Positions 1-8,943 of a stretch of 64,000 bases of DNA are shown here, in pieces (the stretch's first letter is position 1; every line of letters begins with the position of its first letter). The notes below the pieces were generated by a model. The model searched no databases. It was not told the DNA's origin and saw only the letters and a program-made list of their open reading frames with translations. Made by a program: the position numbers and the translations under genes. This DNA is from CAWUFC02 sp963921335 (lineage in GTDB: Bacteria; Pseudomonadota; Gammaproteobacteria; Pseudomonadales; Halieaceae), in NCBI GenBank assembly GCA_963921335.3, contig CAWUFC020000001.1, forward strand, positions 1,612,001 through 1,676,000. Reading direction: 5' to 3'.

Positions 1-1373
1 TCGTGGTACTGTTCGATTGCCGCGGCGACAATGCGAGTCACGCCGATACCGTAACAGCCCATTTCGAGGACCTGGCTTTTACCCTGCTCGTTGAGCACGT
101 CCGCCTTCATGGCCTCGCTGTACTTGGTGCCCAACTGGAAAATATGCCCGACCTCGATGCCGCGCTTGATTTGCAGGCTACCCTGGCCATCGGGGCTGGG
201 GTCGCCCTCAACCACATTGCGAATGTCTGCCACTCGCGCCTCAGGCAGATCCCGTTCCCAGTTCACGCCCGTCAGATGGTAACCGTCCTTGTTGGCACCG
301 CAGACAAAGTCAGTAAGATGGTTGGCGGCGCGATCGGCGATCACGGGGATGGACAAGCCAACCGGGCCCAGCGAACCGGTTCCGCAGTTACAGGCAGCGC
401 GAATCGCTTCTTCACTGGCAAAGCTCAGGGGGCTGGCAACGCCCTCAATCTTTTCAGCCTTGATGGCATTCAGCTGATGATCGCCGCGCAGCAGCAGGGC
501 CACCAGAGGCTCTTCCTCACCCTCGACAATCAGGGTTTTCATGCACTGAGATGCATCCACCGAGAGTTGTGCGGCGACTTCCTCAATGCTGTGAACACCC
601 GGGGTGGCAACTTCTTCCATCGCGGCTGTCGCAGCAGCCCGATCGCTGGAGGGCGCAAGCGCCTCGGCCATTTCAACGTTGGCCGCATAATCGCCGCTGT
701 TACTGAAGGCAATGGCATCTTCGCCGGAATCTGCCAGCACATGAAATTCATGGGAGGCGTGGCCGCCGATGCTGCCGGTATCTGCAATCACCGGACGAAA
801 AGCCAGACCCAGGCGCTCAAATATGGTGGAGTAAGCCTGGTACATCCGGTCGTAGGTTTCCTGCAATGATGCCTGGTCCACATGAAAGGAATAGGCGTCT
901 TTCATCAGGAATTCGCGAGCCCGCATGATGCCGAAGCGCGGACGTATTTCATCGCGGAACTTGGTCTGGATCTGGAAAAAATTGGCAGGCAGCTGCTTGT
1001 AGCTTTTGATTTCATCACGCAGCAGGTCGGTAATGACTTCTTCGTGAGTAGGTCCCAGGCAGAAATCGCGGTGGTGGCGGTCCTGCATGCGCAGCAGCTC
1101 GGCGCCGTACTGTTCCCAGCGACCGGATTCCTTCCAGAGCTCGGCAGGTTGTACCACCGGCATGCTCACTTCCTGGGCGCCGGCGTTCTCCATTTCTTCG
1201 CGAACAACGTTCTCGACCTTGCGCAGCACCCGCAGGCCCATCGGCAGCCAGGTGTACAGGCCGGCGGCAAGTTTGCGGATCATGCCCGAGCGCAGCATCA
1301 ACTGGTGGCTGATGACTTCTGCGTCGGAAGGTGTTTCTTTGACAGTGGCGATGAGGAAATGGCTGGCGCGCAT
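1..1373 (-). CDS. proS: prolyl-tRNA synthetase (partial, C-terminus outside window)
   Basis: Class II aminoacyl-tRNA synthetase that charges tRNA-Pro in the cytoplasm. An open frame runs on the minus strand from the ATG at 1373 to the window edge, giving 457 codons; the family is about 570 residues, so the anticodon-binding domain lies beyond the edge. The N-terminus MRASHFLIATVKETP is the usual bacterial ProRS start. The TxE loop (GPTHEE, about residue 108) and the class II motif 2 region with RAREFLMKDAYSFH (about 151-164) are visible, followed by the YbaK-like editing insert that hydrolyses Ala-tRNA-Pro. It is divergent from the HU gene across 311 bp. Identification is firm; only the partial state limits it. 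Confidence 0.97.
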   Translation of the reverse strand, partial: MRASHFLIATVKETPSDAEVISHQLMLRSGMIRKLAAGLYTWLPMGLRVLRKVENVVREEMENAGAQEVSMPVVQPAELWKESGRWEQYGAELLRMQDRHHRDFCLGPTHEEVITDLLRDEIKSYKQLPANFFQIQTKFRDEIRPRFGIMRAREFLMKDAYSFHVDQASLQETYDRMYQAYSTIFERLGLAFRPVIADTGSIGGHASHEFHVLADSGEDAIAFSNSGDYAANVEMAEALAPSSDRAAATAAMEEVATPGVHSIEEVAAQLSVDASQCMKTLIVEGEEEPLVALLLRGDHQLNAIKAEKIEGVASPLSFASEEAIRAACNCGTGSLGPVGLSIPVIADRAANHLTDFVCGANKDGYHLTGVNWERDLPEARVADIRNVVEGDPSPDGQGSLQIKRGIEVGHIFQLGTKYSEAMKADVLNEQGKSQVLEMGCYGIGVTRIVAAAIEQYH

Positions 1374-1684
1374 GGTGCACTCTATTGGCTAAAAAACAGG
1401 GCGGGTATTCTACGATTCTTTGGCAGTTGGTAACAGTTGGCCTGGCCATTGCCAATGCACTGGCTGGGTAATTTTGCACCAGTTTGGTGAAGCGGGCTCG
1501 CAAACCTCTTGTTTGGAAGCAAAAAAGGAAAGAAATGGCTTGGCAAGCCTTGTATTGCAGCGGTTCATGGATTATACCTTCACCCGGGAATCACGGATCG
1601 ATCTGTCAAACCCGCGGGGGAAGTGGAAATCCTTCTTATATCTCGACTCTAAATTAAAAACACAAAGAGGAATCATTACCTGAC
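1374..1684. promoter_or_regulatory. divergent promoter region proS / HU
   Basis: Gene-free stretch of 311 bp that must hold both divergent promoters. For proS, a -10-like TAGAAT (minus strand, 1412-1407) sits about 35 bp before the ATG, with no strong -35. On the plus side the HU gene has a Shine-Dalgarno AGAGGA at 1666-1671, preceded by an A/T-rich segment with TATATC and TAAATT but no convincing -35. A short direct repeat, CAGTTGG, occurs twice near 1424-1440. No open frame here looks like a gene. Confidence 0.4.
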
Positions 1685-2080
1685 ATGGCTACGAAGAAAA
1701 AAGCTCCAGCCAAGAAGAAAGCCGCTGCCAAGAAGAAGGCAGCTGGCGCACCTAAGAAAGCTCCTGCCATCAAGTCCAAGATGACCAAGAGCCAGATCCT
1801 GAACACGATCGCTGAAAGCACCGGTCTGACCAAGAAGCAGGTTGGTTCCGTACTGGAAGAAATGGATTCTCTGATTGAGCGCAGCGTAGCCAAGCGCGGC
1901 GTAGGCGAGTTCACGATTCCCGGTATGATGAAAATCACCACTGTGAAGAAGCCTGCTCGCAAAGCGCGCAAGGGCATCAACCCCTTCACCGGTGAAGAAA
2001 CCACCTTCAAGGCCAAGCCTGCCAGCATCGCTGTTAAGGTTCGTCCCCTGAAGAAGCTCAAGGACGCTGCAAGCTCTTAA
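1685..2080 (+). CDS. HU-family DNA-binding protein with lysine-rich N-terminal tail
   Basis: Nucleoid-associated protein of 131 residues. Residues 1-32 are almost only Lys, Ala and Pro (KKKAPAKKKAAAKKK), resembling a histone H1 C-terminal tail. From about residue 33 a normal HU/IHF fold follows: the helical dimerisation part (SQILNTIAESTGL), then the beta-arm region with GEFTIPGMMKI and KGINPFTGEE. Canonical HU is about 90 residues, so the tail is an added module. It is monocistronic: the SD is at 1666-1671 and a hairpin lies behind the stop. The tail probably adds sequence-independent DNA compaction, which is inferred from its charge. It is not HupA, HupB or IHF proper. Confidence 0.9.
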   Translation: MATKKKAPAKKKAAAKKKAAGAPKKAPAIKSKMTKSQILNTIAESTGLTKKQVGSVLEEMDSLIERSVAKRGVGEFTIPGMMKITTVKKPARKARKGINPFTGEETTFKAKPASIAVKVRPLKKLKDAASS

Positions 2081-2101
2081 GCCAGCTCCCAGTAAGCTCT
2101 A

Positions 2102-2135
2102 GCCATCGCCCCTGCGGGCGATGGCCAGTTTCTCT
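2102..2135 (+). terminator. hairpin terminator after the HU gene
   Basis: A perfect 10-bp stem (GCCATCGCCC at 2102-2111, GGGCGATGGC at 2116-2125) with a 4-nt loop, followed by a pyrimidine-rich but not pure T tract (CAGTTTCTCTC). It lies 21 bp after the HU stop. The strong stem supports termination; the weak U tract lowers efficiency. Confidence 0.65.
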
Positions 2136-2254
2136 CCTCGCACCACCTCTATTTTTGATACAAGACCCCAACTGCCAGGCCGGCCCGCCAAAGGCTACCT
2201 GAAGTGCTCTTTTTCCTGTAAAATTCGCGCCGTTTTAAACCTCGGACCGGCGTT

Positions 2255-2560
2255 ATGCCCATTTACGAATACCAGTGCCAATCCTGCTCCCACGAAATGG
2301 AAGCACTGCGCAAAATCAGTGACGATCCGCTTACGGATTGCCCCGCCTGTGGCAAAGCAGACCTGAAGAAAAAGGTATCTGCGGCAGCTTTTCGCCTGAA
2401 AGGCGGGGGCTGGTATGAAACAGACTTCAAAACCGGCGACAAGAAGAATCTGGCCGGGGATAAGTCATCCAGCTCCGACAGCAGCGGTGGCGGCGATGCC
2501 TCCGGCTCCTCCACAGCAAAGAGCAGCGACAGCTCAAACAATTCCGCCGCGGCCGGTTAA
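2255..2560 (+). CDS. FmdB/CxxC zinc-ribbon regulatory-type protein
   Basis: Small protein of 101 residues starting MPIYEYQC, the hallmark of the FmdB family. Four cysteines, C8, C11, C29 and C32, form a zinc ribbon. From about residue 70 the chain becomes Ser/Gly/Asp-rich and disordered. Its exact function is unknown in the family, although members often lie just upstream of aspS in Gammaproteobacteria, as here (34 bp gap). It is probably co-transcribed with aspS. Family membership is certain; any regulatory role is only the historical name. Confidence 0.9.
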   Translation: MPIYEYQCQSCSHEMEALRKISDDPLTDCPACGKADLKKKVSAAAFRLKGGGWYETDFKTGDKKNLAGDKSSSSDSSGGGDASGSSTAKSSDSSNNSAAAG

Positions 2561-2594
2561 ACCGGTCGCCTTACTCTTATAAAGGCTATTCATT

Positions 2595-4388
2595 ATGCGC
2601 AGTCATTATTGTGGCGCCCTCACTTCTGACCATATCGACGAAACCGTAACCCTGTGTGGTTGGGTAGATCGTCGTCGTGACCACGGGGGCGTGATTTTTC
2701 TTGATCTGCGCGATCGGGACGGCATCGTACAGGTCGTATTCGATCCCGACACTGAGGAACACTTCGAGCGCGCCGATAAAGTGCGCAGCGAGTATGTGCT
2801 GAAGGTCACCGGTCGCGTGCGCGCCCGCGGCGAGGGTACGGTGAATCCCAATATGGCGACTGGCGAGATTGAGGTGCTGGGCAAGCAGCTGGAGATTCTT
2901 AACAGCGCTGCCACACCGCCCTTTCAGTTGGACGAACACACAGCTGTTGGCGAAGACGTGCGCCTCAAATACCGCTATATGGATCTGCGCCGCAACGAGA
3001 TGCAGCAGCGCTTTATTGCGCGCTCAAAAATCACCGCGGCTGTGAGAAGCTTTCTCGACGATGAGGGTTTCCTCGATATCGAAACCCCAATCCTGACCCG
3101 AGCCACGCCGGAGGGCGCCCGCGACTACCTGGTGCCGAGCCGTACCCACCCGGGCCAGTTTTTCGCCTTGCCTCAGTCGCCCCAGCTGTTCAAGCAGCTG
3201 CTGATGGTGTCGGGCTTTGATCGTTATTACCAGATTGCCAAGTGTTTCCGGGATGAAGACCTGCGCGCTGATCGTCAGCCAGAGTTCACCCAGATTGATA
3301 TCGAGACCTCCTTTTTGGAAGAGGGTGATATCCAGGACATCACCGAGCGCATGGTGCGCCAGCTGTTCAAAGACGTGCTGGACGTGGACCTGCCTGAATT
3401 TCCGCATATGACTTATGCGGAGGCCATGGAACGCTTTGGTTCTGACAAGCCCGACCTGCGTATCCCGCTGGAGCTGATTAGCATTGATGACCTGATGGCG
3501 CAGGTGGAATTCAAGGTATTCCACGGTCCTGCAGTTGACGATGACGGCCGTGTGGCAGCGCTGCGAGTGCCCGGCGGAGCCAGTATCAGTCGCAAGGAAA
3601 TCGACGACTACACCAAGTATGTCTCTATCTTCGGTGCGCGCGGACTGGCCTGGATCAAGGTTAATGCCCTGGCCGATGGCGTCGAAGGGCTGCAGTCGCC
3701 AATTCTGAAGTTCATGCCTGATGAGATCGTGATGAGCCTGATGGAGCGTTTGGAAGCGGCCGACGGCGATATCATTTTCTTTGGTGCCGACAAGACCAAT
3801 ATTGTGAACGAGTCTCTCGGCGCCCTGAGGGTCAAACTGGGTGAAGACCAGGGCCTGGTTGCCGATCGCTGGGAGCCCCTTTGGGTCATCGACTTCCCCA
3901 TGTTCGAAGACAATGGTGAGGGTGGCCTGACGCCTCTGCACCATCCGTTTACCGCGCCCTCCTGTTCGGTAGAAGAGCTGAAAGCCGATCCGGCCAATGC
4001 GCTTTCCCGCGCCTATGACATGGTGCTCAACGGTACCGAGCTGGGTGGCGGCTCTATTCGTATCCATCAGCAGGACATGCAGAGTGCCGTGTTCGAGATT
4101 CTCAACATCGGTGCTGAAGAAGCCCGCGAGAAGTTTGGCTTCCTTCTGGATGCTCTGAAGTACGGTGCACCGCCCCACGGTGGTTTGGCCTTTGGCCTGG
4201 ATCGCCTGGTGATGCTGATGACCGGCGCAACGTCTATTCGCGACGTGATCGCCTTCCCTAAAACCCAGAGCGCGGCCTGTGTGATGACCGAAGCACCCGG
4301 TGTGGTCGACGCCAAGGCCCTGCGCGAATTGAATATTCGTTTGCGCGAAACCGCCAAGCCCGAGGAAGGGCAGGCCAGCGGAGAGTAA
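2595..4388 (+). CDS. aspS: aspartyl-tRNA synthetase
   Basis: Class IIb synthetase of 597 residues, full length for the bacterial type. It has an N-terminal OB fold for the anticodon (residues about 1-105), a catalytic core with motif 2 (KCFRDEDLRADRQPEF, about 216-231), the bacterial GAD insert in the middle, and a motif 3 segment GLAFGLDRLVML near the C-terminus. It attaches Asp to tRNA-Asp. Whether it also charges tRNA-Asn cannot be told from the window. It leads a + strand run with yebC 3 bp downstream. Confidence 0.98.
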   Translation: MRSHYCGALTSDHIDETVTLCGWVDRRRDHGGVIFLDLRDRDGIVQVVFDPDTEEHFERADKVRSEYVLKVTGRVRARGEGTVNPNMATGEIEVLGKQLEILNSAATPPFQLDEHTAVGEDVRLKYRYMDLRRNEMQQRFIARSKITAAVRSFLDDEGFLDIETPILTRATPEGARDYLVPSRTHPGQFFALPQSPQLFKQLLMVSGFDRYYQIAKCFRDEDLRADRQPEFTQIDIETSFLEEGDIQDITERMVRQLFKDVLDVDLPEFPHMTYAEAMERFGSDKPDLRIPLELISIDDLMAQVEFKVFHGPAVDDDGRVAALRVPGGASISRKEIDDYTKYVSIFGARGLAWIKVNALADGVEGLQSPILKFMPDEIVMSLMERLEAADGDIIFFGADKTNIVNESLGALRVKLGEDQGLVADRWEPLWVIDFPMFEDNGEGGLTPLHHPFTAPSCSVEELKADPANALSRAYDMVLNGTELGGGSIRIHQQDMQSAVFEILNIGAEEAREKFGFLLDALKYGAPPHGGLAFGLDRLVMLMTGATSIRDVIAFPKTQSAACVMTEAPGVVDAKALRELNIRLRETAKPEEGQASGE

Positions 4389-4391
4389 GTT

Positions 4392-5138
4392 ATGGCAGGT
4401 CACAGTAAATGGGCGAACATCAAGCACCGCAAGGCGGCGCAGGATGCCAAACGCGGCAAGGTGTTTACCAAGCTGATTCGCGAACTGGTAGTGGCTGCCA
4501 AGCAGGGCGGTCCGGCCCCCGAAGATAATCCGCGACTGCGCGCTGCTGTGGACAAGGCGCTGGGTGCGAATATGACCCGCGACACCATCGATCGTGCCAT
4601 TGCTCGCGGCGCTGGCACCAACGATGCCGATAGCATGGAGGAGCTGACCTACGAGGGTTATGCGCCTGGTGGTATCGCTGTACTGGTAGAAGCCATGACT
4701 GACAATCGCAACCGCACCGTGGCTGAAGTACGCCATGCTTTTTCCAAGCGCGGCGGCAACCTGGGCACGGATGGGTCCGTGGCCTATTTGTTTTCCCGCG
4801 TGGGGCAAATATCCTTCGCCCCAGGCGCCGATGAAGAGGCCATCATGGACGCGGCCCTGGAAGCCGGTGCCGATGACATCGAGAGCAACGACGATGGTTC
4901 TATCGACGTACTCACGCCATGGGAAGACTTCGCCGGCATCAAACAGGCCCTGGAAGAGGCTGGTCTGACAGCAGAGGCGGGCGAGGTCACCATGATTGCC
5001 AGTACCACGGTACCGGTGGATGCCGATGGGGCCGAGAAGATCATGGGTCTGGTGGATGCACTGGAAGATCTGGATGATGTGCAGAACGTCTACACCAATG
5101 TAGACATTCCCGATGAGGTGCTGCAAAGTCTGGACTAA
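4392..5138 (+). CDS. yebC: YebC/PmpR family (TACO1-like) protein
   Basis: 248-residue protein with the invariant family start MAGHSKWANIKHRKAAQDAKRG and the three-domain YebC length. Members bind nucleic acid; they were first described as transcription regulators, and recent work links the family to easing ribosome stalling, like mitochondrial TACO1. It sits 3 bp behind aspS and 27 bp before ruvC, the classic gammaproteobacterial order. No odd residues were noticed. Confidence 0.95.
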   Translation: MAGHSKWANIKHRKAAQDAKRGKVFTKLIRELVVAAKQGGPAPEDNPRLRAAVDKALGANMTRDTIDRAIARGAGTNDADSMEELTYEGYAPGGIAVLVEAMTDNRNRTVAEVRHAFSKRGGNLGTDGSVAYLFSRVGQISFAPGADEEAIMDAALEAGADDIESNDDGSIDVLTPWEDFAGIKQALEEAGLTAEAGEVTMIASTTVPVDADGAEKIMGLVDALEDLDDVQNVYTNVDIPDEVLQSLD

Positions 5139-5165
5139 GGGCCCGGCAGCCCTGCGGGAGCATCC

Positions 5166-5684
5166 ATGCCTCTAATTCTGGGTATTGATCCAGGATCCAT
5201 AAAAACCGGCTTCGGCGTCATCGACTTTCAGGGCGGCAGAAGCAGCTATATCACCAGCGGTATCATTCGCCTGCCGCAGGCGCCCCTGCCGGAGCGCCTC
5301 AAAATCATTCACGACTCCGTGACCGAAATTGTTAAGACCTATCAGCCCGATGAACTGGCCATTGAGGAAGTGTTTCTGGCCCGTGACGCCAAGGCAGCCA
5401 TCAAACTGGGTCAGGCCCGCGGCGCCGCGATTGTCGCCTGCGTGAATCAATCCCTGCCGGTTTATGAATATGCGGCCAAGTCCATCAAACAGGCTGTGGT
5501 CGGCACCGGCAGCGCCGGTAAGGAGCAGGTGCAGCACATGGTGATGAGCCTGCTGAAGCTGCCTGCGGCGCCGAAAGAGGACGCCGCTGACGCTTTGGCG
5601 GCCGCCTTGTGTCATGCGCATACACAACAGAGTATGATTAAGCTTTCCGGCGCCAGTAAGCTCAAGCGCGGCCGGATTCGCTAA
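5166..5684 (+). CDS. ruvC: Holliday junction resolvase RuvC
   Basis: 172-residue endonuclease that cuts Holliday junctions in homologous recombination together with RuvAB. The first catalytic Asp is in GIDPGS (D8). The acidic residues in LAIEEVFLARDAKAA and in the C-terminal KEDAADALAAALCH complete the RNase H-like metal site. The length matches the family. GGGAG in front of the ATG is a good Shine-Dalgarno. It is first of the ruvCAB group; ruvA follows after 26 bp. Confidence 0.98.
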   Translation: MPLILGIDPGSIKTGFGVIDFQGGRSSYITSGIIRLPQAPLPERLKIIHDSVTEIVKTYQPDELAIEEVFLARDAKAAIKLGQARGAAIVACVNQSLPVYEYAAKSIKQAVVGTGSAGKEQVQHMVMSLLKLPAAPKEDAADALAAALCHAHTQQSMIKLSGASKLKRGRIR

Positions 5685-5710
5685 CAAGCCGGACACCAAG
5701 ATAGACCTGC

Positions 5711-6316
5711 ATGATCGGAAGAATTACCGGAATACTCATAGAAAAACAGGCACCCCAGGTACTGCTGGATGTGGGAGGCGTGGGCTACGAAGTACAGGTG
5801 CCCATGACCACGCTATTTGAATTGCCTGAACTCGGTTCCAAGGTGACACTGGTCACCCATTTTGTAGTGCGGGAAGACGCCCAGCTGCTGTACGGCTTTA
5901 CCCGCGAGCAGGACAGGATGCTGTTTCGCAGCCTGATCAAGGTGAGCGGTGTGGGACCAAAGCTGGGCCTGGCGATTCTTTCCGGGATGGACGCCAATGC
6001 CTTTGTTCGCTGTGTGCAGCAGGACGATACCAGTACCCTGGTGCAGTTGCCCGGCGTTGGCAAAAAAACTGCTGAGCGCTTACTGGTGGAGATGCGTGAC
6101 AAGCTCAGTGACTGGATGCTGGAACTGGATGCCGATGCCGGTGCGCCCGTCACTGGTGGTCAGCGCGAGCTTGTGGCCGAGGCCGAGAGTGCCCTGGTGG
6201 CGCTGGGTTATAAGCCGGCAGAGGCCAGCAAGGCGGTTAAAGCGGCCAATGATGAAGACATTAGCAGCAGCGAAGAGTTGATTCGCCGCGCGCTGCAATC
6301 GATGGTGAAAGCCTGA
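5711..6316 (+). CDS. ruvA: Holliday junction branch-migration protein RuvA
   Basis: 201 residues. RuvA tetramers bind the four-way junction and dock the RuvB motors. The chain shows an N-terminal OB domain (MIGRITGILIEKQAPQVLLD), two helix-hairpin-helix motifs (KVSGVGPKLG about residue 80, LPGVGKKTAE about 115) and a C-terminal RuvB-binding domain rich in Ala. The stop TGA overlaps the ruvB ATG by one base (TGATG), so the two are translationally coupled. Confidence 0.98.
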   Translation: MIGRITGILIEKQAPQVLLDVGGVGYEVQVPMTTLFELPELGSKVTLVTHFVVREDAQLLYGFTREQDRMLFRSLIKVSGVGPKLGLAILSGMDANAFVRCVQQDDTSTLVQLPGVGKKTAERLLVEMRDKLSDWMLELDADAGAPVTGGQRELVAEAESALVALGYKPAEASKAVKAANDEDISSSEELIRRALQSMVKA

Positions 6317-7383
6317 TGATTGAAACCGATCGCTTGGTAGCACCTGAAGCTAAAGAGACCGGCCGTGAAGACGCCTCCGACCGTGCCCTGCGTCCGCGTG
6401 CGTTGGCGGAGTATGTGGGCCAGGCCCAGGTACGTGAGCAAATGTCCATTTTTGTGGACGCAGCCCGCAAGCGCGGCGAACCCCTGGACCATACCCTGAT
6501 CTTCGGCCCACCCGGCCTGGGTAAGACCACGCTGGCGCATATCATCGCCAATGAGATGGGTGGCGACTTGCGCACCACGTCCGGCCCGGTGCTGGAGAAA
6601 GCCGGGGATATCGCGGCACTGATGACCAACCTGGAAGCCGGCGATGTGCTGTTTATCGATGAGATTCACCGACTCAGCCCCCATGTTGAAGAGATTCTTT
6701 ATCCCGCCATGGAGGACTACCAGCTCGACATCATGATCGGGGAGGGGCCCGCCGCCCGCTCAATCAAGTTGGAACTGCCGCCCTTTACCCTGGTGGGTGC
6801 GACCACACGGGCGGGACTGCTGACCTCGCCACTGCGGGACCGGTTTGGCATTGTGCAGCGGCTGGAGTTTTACAATATGGCGGATCTGGCCAGTATTGTG
6901 ACCCGCGCAGCCGGTCTTTTGGAGATACCGGTTGATGAAGGCGGTGCCGCCGAGGTGGCGCGCAGGTCACGCGGAACACCTCGCATCGCCAACCGCCTGC
7001 TGCGCCGTGTGCGTGATTATGCTGAAGTGCGCGCTGATGGCCGGATCACCGAAGAGGTAGCACAGCAGGCGCTGGATTTGCTGAACGTGGACCGTGAAGG
7101 CTTCGACCATCTTGACCGGCGCCTGCTGCAAGCGCTGATCGAGAAGTTTGACGGAGGCCCGGTGGGGGTGGACAGCCTGGCCGCGTCCATATCTGAGGAG
7201 CGCGGCACCGTGGAAGATGTGCTGGAACCCTACCTGATCCAGCAGGGCTATATTGCCCGCACACCCAGAGGACGTATTGCCACCCGGCATGCCTATCTGC
7301 ACATGGGGCTGCCCCATCCGGAAGGGGGCAATAACCTCAGTCTCGATCTGAATGACCCCGAAGACGAGGGCTCTGACCCCTGA
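6316..7383 (+). CDS. ruvB: Holliday junction DNA helicase RuvB
   Basis: 355-residue AAA+ motor. It has Walker A GPPGLGKTT (about 63-71), Walker B LFIDEIH (about 113-119), sensor 1 GATTRAG, the arginine finger PLRDRFG and a winged-helix C-terminal domain ending in GRIATRHAYLHMG. It drives branch migration with RuvA. The C-terminal 20 residues are acidic and variable. The N-terminus (MIETDRLVAPEA) is normal. It is coupled to ruvA by overlap. Confidence 0.98.
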   Translation: MIETDRLVAPEAKETGREDASDRALRPRALAEYVGQAQVREQMSIFVDAARKRGEPLDHTLIFGPPGLGKTTLAHIIANEMGGDLRTTSGPVLEKAGDIAALMTNLEAGDVLFIDEIHRLSPHVEEILYPAMEDYQLDIMIGEGPAARSIKLELPPFTLVGATTRAGLLTSPLRDRFGIVQRLEFYNMADLASIVTRAAGLLEIPVDEGGAAEVARRSRGTPRIANRLLRRVRDYAEVRADGRITEEVAQQALDLLNVDREGFDHLDRRLLQALIEKFDGGPVGVDSLAASISEERGTVEDVLEPYLIQQGYIARTPRGRIATRHAYLHMGLPHPEGGNNLSLDLNDPEDEGSDP

Positions 7384-7390
7384 GTCGCCT

Positions 7391-7813
7391 ATGAGCACGG
7401 AATTTTCCCTGCCCCTGCGGGTCTACATAGAGGATACCGATGCCGGTGGCACTGTTTACTCTGTGAACTACCTGAAGTTCATTGAGCGGGCCCGCACCGA
7501 ATTTATGCGCAGCCTGGGTTTTGGCAAAAACTTCATTTTCAACCAGAACCTGATGTTTGTGGTGACCTCGGTGCAGCTGAGCTACCAGCAACCGGGCCGG
7601 CTGGATGATGAATTGGTGGCCACGGCGCGGATAGACAGCATTGGTGGGGCCAGTATTACCCTGGCCCAGTCGGTGCAACGCGATGACGTCATGCTGGTGT
7701 CGGGGCAGGTCCAGATTGCCTGCGTTGACCGGCAGTCGCTGAAGCCCAGGCGGCTGCCCAAAGAGATGCTGGGGCCATTACAAGAATCCATGAATGGGGG
7801 AGACACAGTTTGA
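7391..7813 (+). CDS. ybgC: acyl-CoA thioesterase YbgC (tol-pal associated)
   Basis: Hot-dog fold thioesterase of 140 residues. The start is taken at ATG 7391 (MSTEFSLPLRVYIEDTD), because the alternative ATG at 7352 lies inside ruvB and would add 13 residues the family lacks. The catalytic Asp lies in YIEDTDAGGTVYSVNYLKF, the 4-hydroxybenzoyl-CoA thioesterase-like signature. YbgC hydrolyses short acyl-CoA and is linked to phospholipid synthesis. Its TGA overlaps the TTG start of tolQ. Confidence 0.95.
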   Translation: MSTEFSLPLRVYIEDTDAGGTVYSVNYLKFIERARTEFMRSLGFGKNFIFNQNLMFVVTSVQLSYQQPGRLDDELVATARIDSIGGASITLAQSVQRDDVMLVSGQVQIACVDRQSLKPRRLPKEMLGPLQESMNGGDTV

Positions 7814-8514
7814 ACGAACAATTGAGCCTGATCGACCTGGTACTCAATGCCAGTCTCACCGTGCAGGCGGTGATGGCGATATTGATGCTGGCCTCGGTAG
7901 TGTCCTGGTACATGATTGTTCAGCGACTGATTTACTTCTCCCAGGTGCGCAATGAGATGCGCGACTTCGAAGAGCAGTTCTGGTCGGGCATCGATTTGTC
8001 CGAGCTGTATCGCGAGGGCAATGAGCGTGCCAGCGAGGGCGCGACCCTCGGTATGGAAAATATCTTCCGCGCTGGTTTCAAGGAATTTTCCCGTCTCGCC
8101 CAACAGTCCGGCCTGGAGTCTGAAGCCATCATGGAAGGCGCCCAGCGAGCCATGCGGGTAGCGCTGTCGCGGGAGGAGGAAAAGCTTGAGCAACACTTGC
8201 CCTTCCTGGCCACAGTGGGCTCAACCAGTCCGTATATCGGCCTGTTCGGCACGGTTTGGGGAATCATGCACTCCTTCCGTGGCCTGGCCAATGCCACCCA
8301 GGCGACGCTGGCTACCGTGGCGCCGGGTATATCCGAGGCGCTGGTTGCCACAGCCATGGGCTTGTTTGCAGCGATCCCCGCGGTGATCGCCTTTAATCGG
8401 TTTGCCGCGCGAGTGGACATAGCGATCAACCGCTACGAAACCTTCATGGACGAGTTCTCCAGTATTCTGGCCCGCCAGGCTTTCGCCATGGCGGCGCGCA
8501 AGCAGCAGGACTGA
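7810..8514 (+). CDS. tolQ: Tol-Pal system inner-membrane protein TolQ
   Basis: 234-residue ExbB/MotA-type proton-channel subunit that powers the Tol-Pal system for outer-membrane constriction in division. The start is a TTG at 7810 sharing bases with the ybgC stop (TTGA). The N-terminus MNEQLSLIDLVLNASL is normal for TolQ. Three membrane segments are seen: about residues 16-38 (VQAVMAILMLASVVSWYMIV), and two in the C-terminal half (GLFGTVWGIMHSF, LFAAIPAVIAFN). Only 3 bp separate it from tolR. Confidence 0.97.
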   Translation: MNEQLSLIDLVLNASLTVQAVMAILMLASVVSWYMIVQRLIYFSQVRNEMRDFEEQFWSGIDLSELYREGNERASEGATLGMENIFRAGFKEFSRLAQQSGLESEAIMEGAQRAMRVALSREEEKLEQHLPFLATVGSTSPYIGLFGTVWGIMHSFRGLANATQATLATVAPGISEALVATAMGLFAAIPAVIAFNRFAARVDIAINRYETFMDEFSSILARQAFAMAARKQQD

Positions 8515-8517
8515 TTG

Positions 8518-8943
8518 ATGGTTCGTAGCCGTAACAAGCACCGGCCCATGTCAGAGATTAACGTGGTGCCCTACATCGACGTGATGTTGGTGCTGCTGAT
8601 TATCTTTATGGTGACCGCACCGATGTTGATGCAGGGTGTGCAGGTAGAATTGCCTGAGGCCGCTGCCGATCCGGTAGACAACCAGGACCCGGAACCCTTG
8701 ATCGTGTCCATCAATGCTGCCGGCGAATTGTTTCTGAACCTGGGTGGTCCCGATGAAAAACAGGTGTTGAGCCTGGCTACCGTCAAACAGCGGGTGGGGG
8801 CGGTGATGCGTCGCAATCCAGACAAGCCGGTGATGGTTTGGGGGGATCGCGCGGTACCTTACGGCGAAGTCGTGGTTCTGATGGCGGCCCTACAGGAAGC
8901 GGGTGCTCCCAAAGTGGGGCTGGTCACTGACACTCCAGAATGA
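8518..8943 (+). CDS. tolR: Tol-Pal system protein TolR
   Basis: 141-residue ExbD-like subunit. A single membrane helix (VMLVLLIIFMVTAPML) follows the proton-carrying Asp in VPYIDVMLV (D21). The periplasmic domain ends with the usual ALQEAGAPKVGLVTD. An in-frame TTG at 8515, one codon upstream, is an alternative start; ATG 8518 fits better. The stop overlaps the tolA ATG (ATGA). It works with TolQ to energise TolA. Confidence 0.97.
   Translation: MVRSRNKHRPMSEINVVPYIDVMLVLLIIFMVTAPMLMQGVQVELPEAAADPVDNQDPEPLIVSINAAGELFLNLGGPDEKQVLSLATVKQRVGAVMRRNPDKPVMVWGDRAVPYGEVVVLMAALQEAGAPKVGLVTDTPE

Noticed and set aside
2102..2125. Hairpin after HU considered as a REP element
   Set aside because: Single copy, directly after a stop codon and of simple stem form; a terminator explains it.
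3024..5126. 700-codon open frame on the minus strand
   Set aside because: It lies wholly antisense to aspS and yebC, both firmly identified. Its protein shows no domain and is rich in His/Gln/Leu as expected from mirrored codons of a GC-rich gene.
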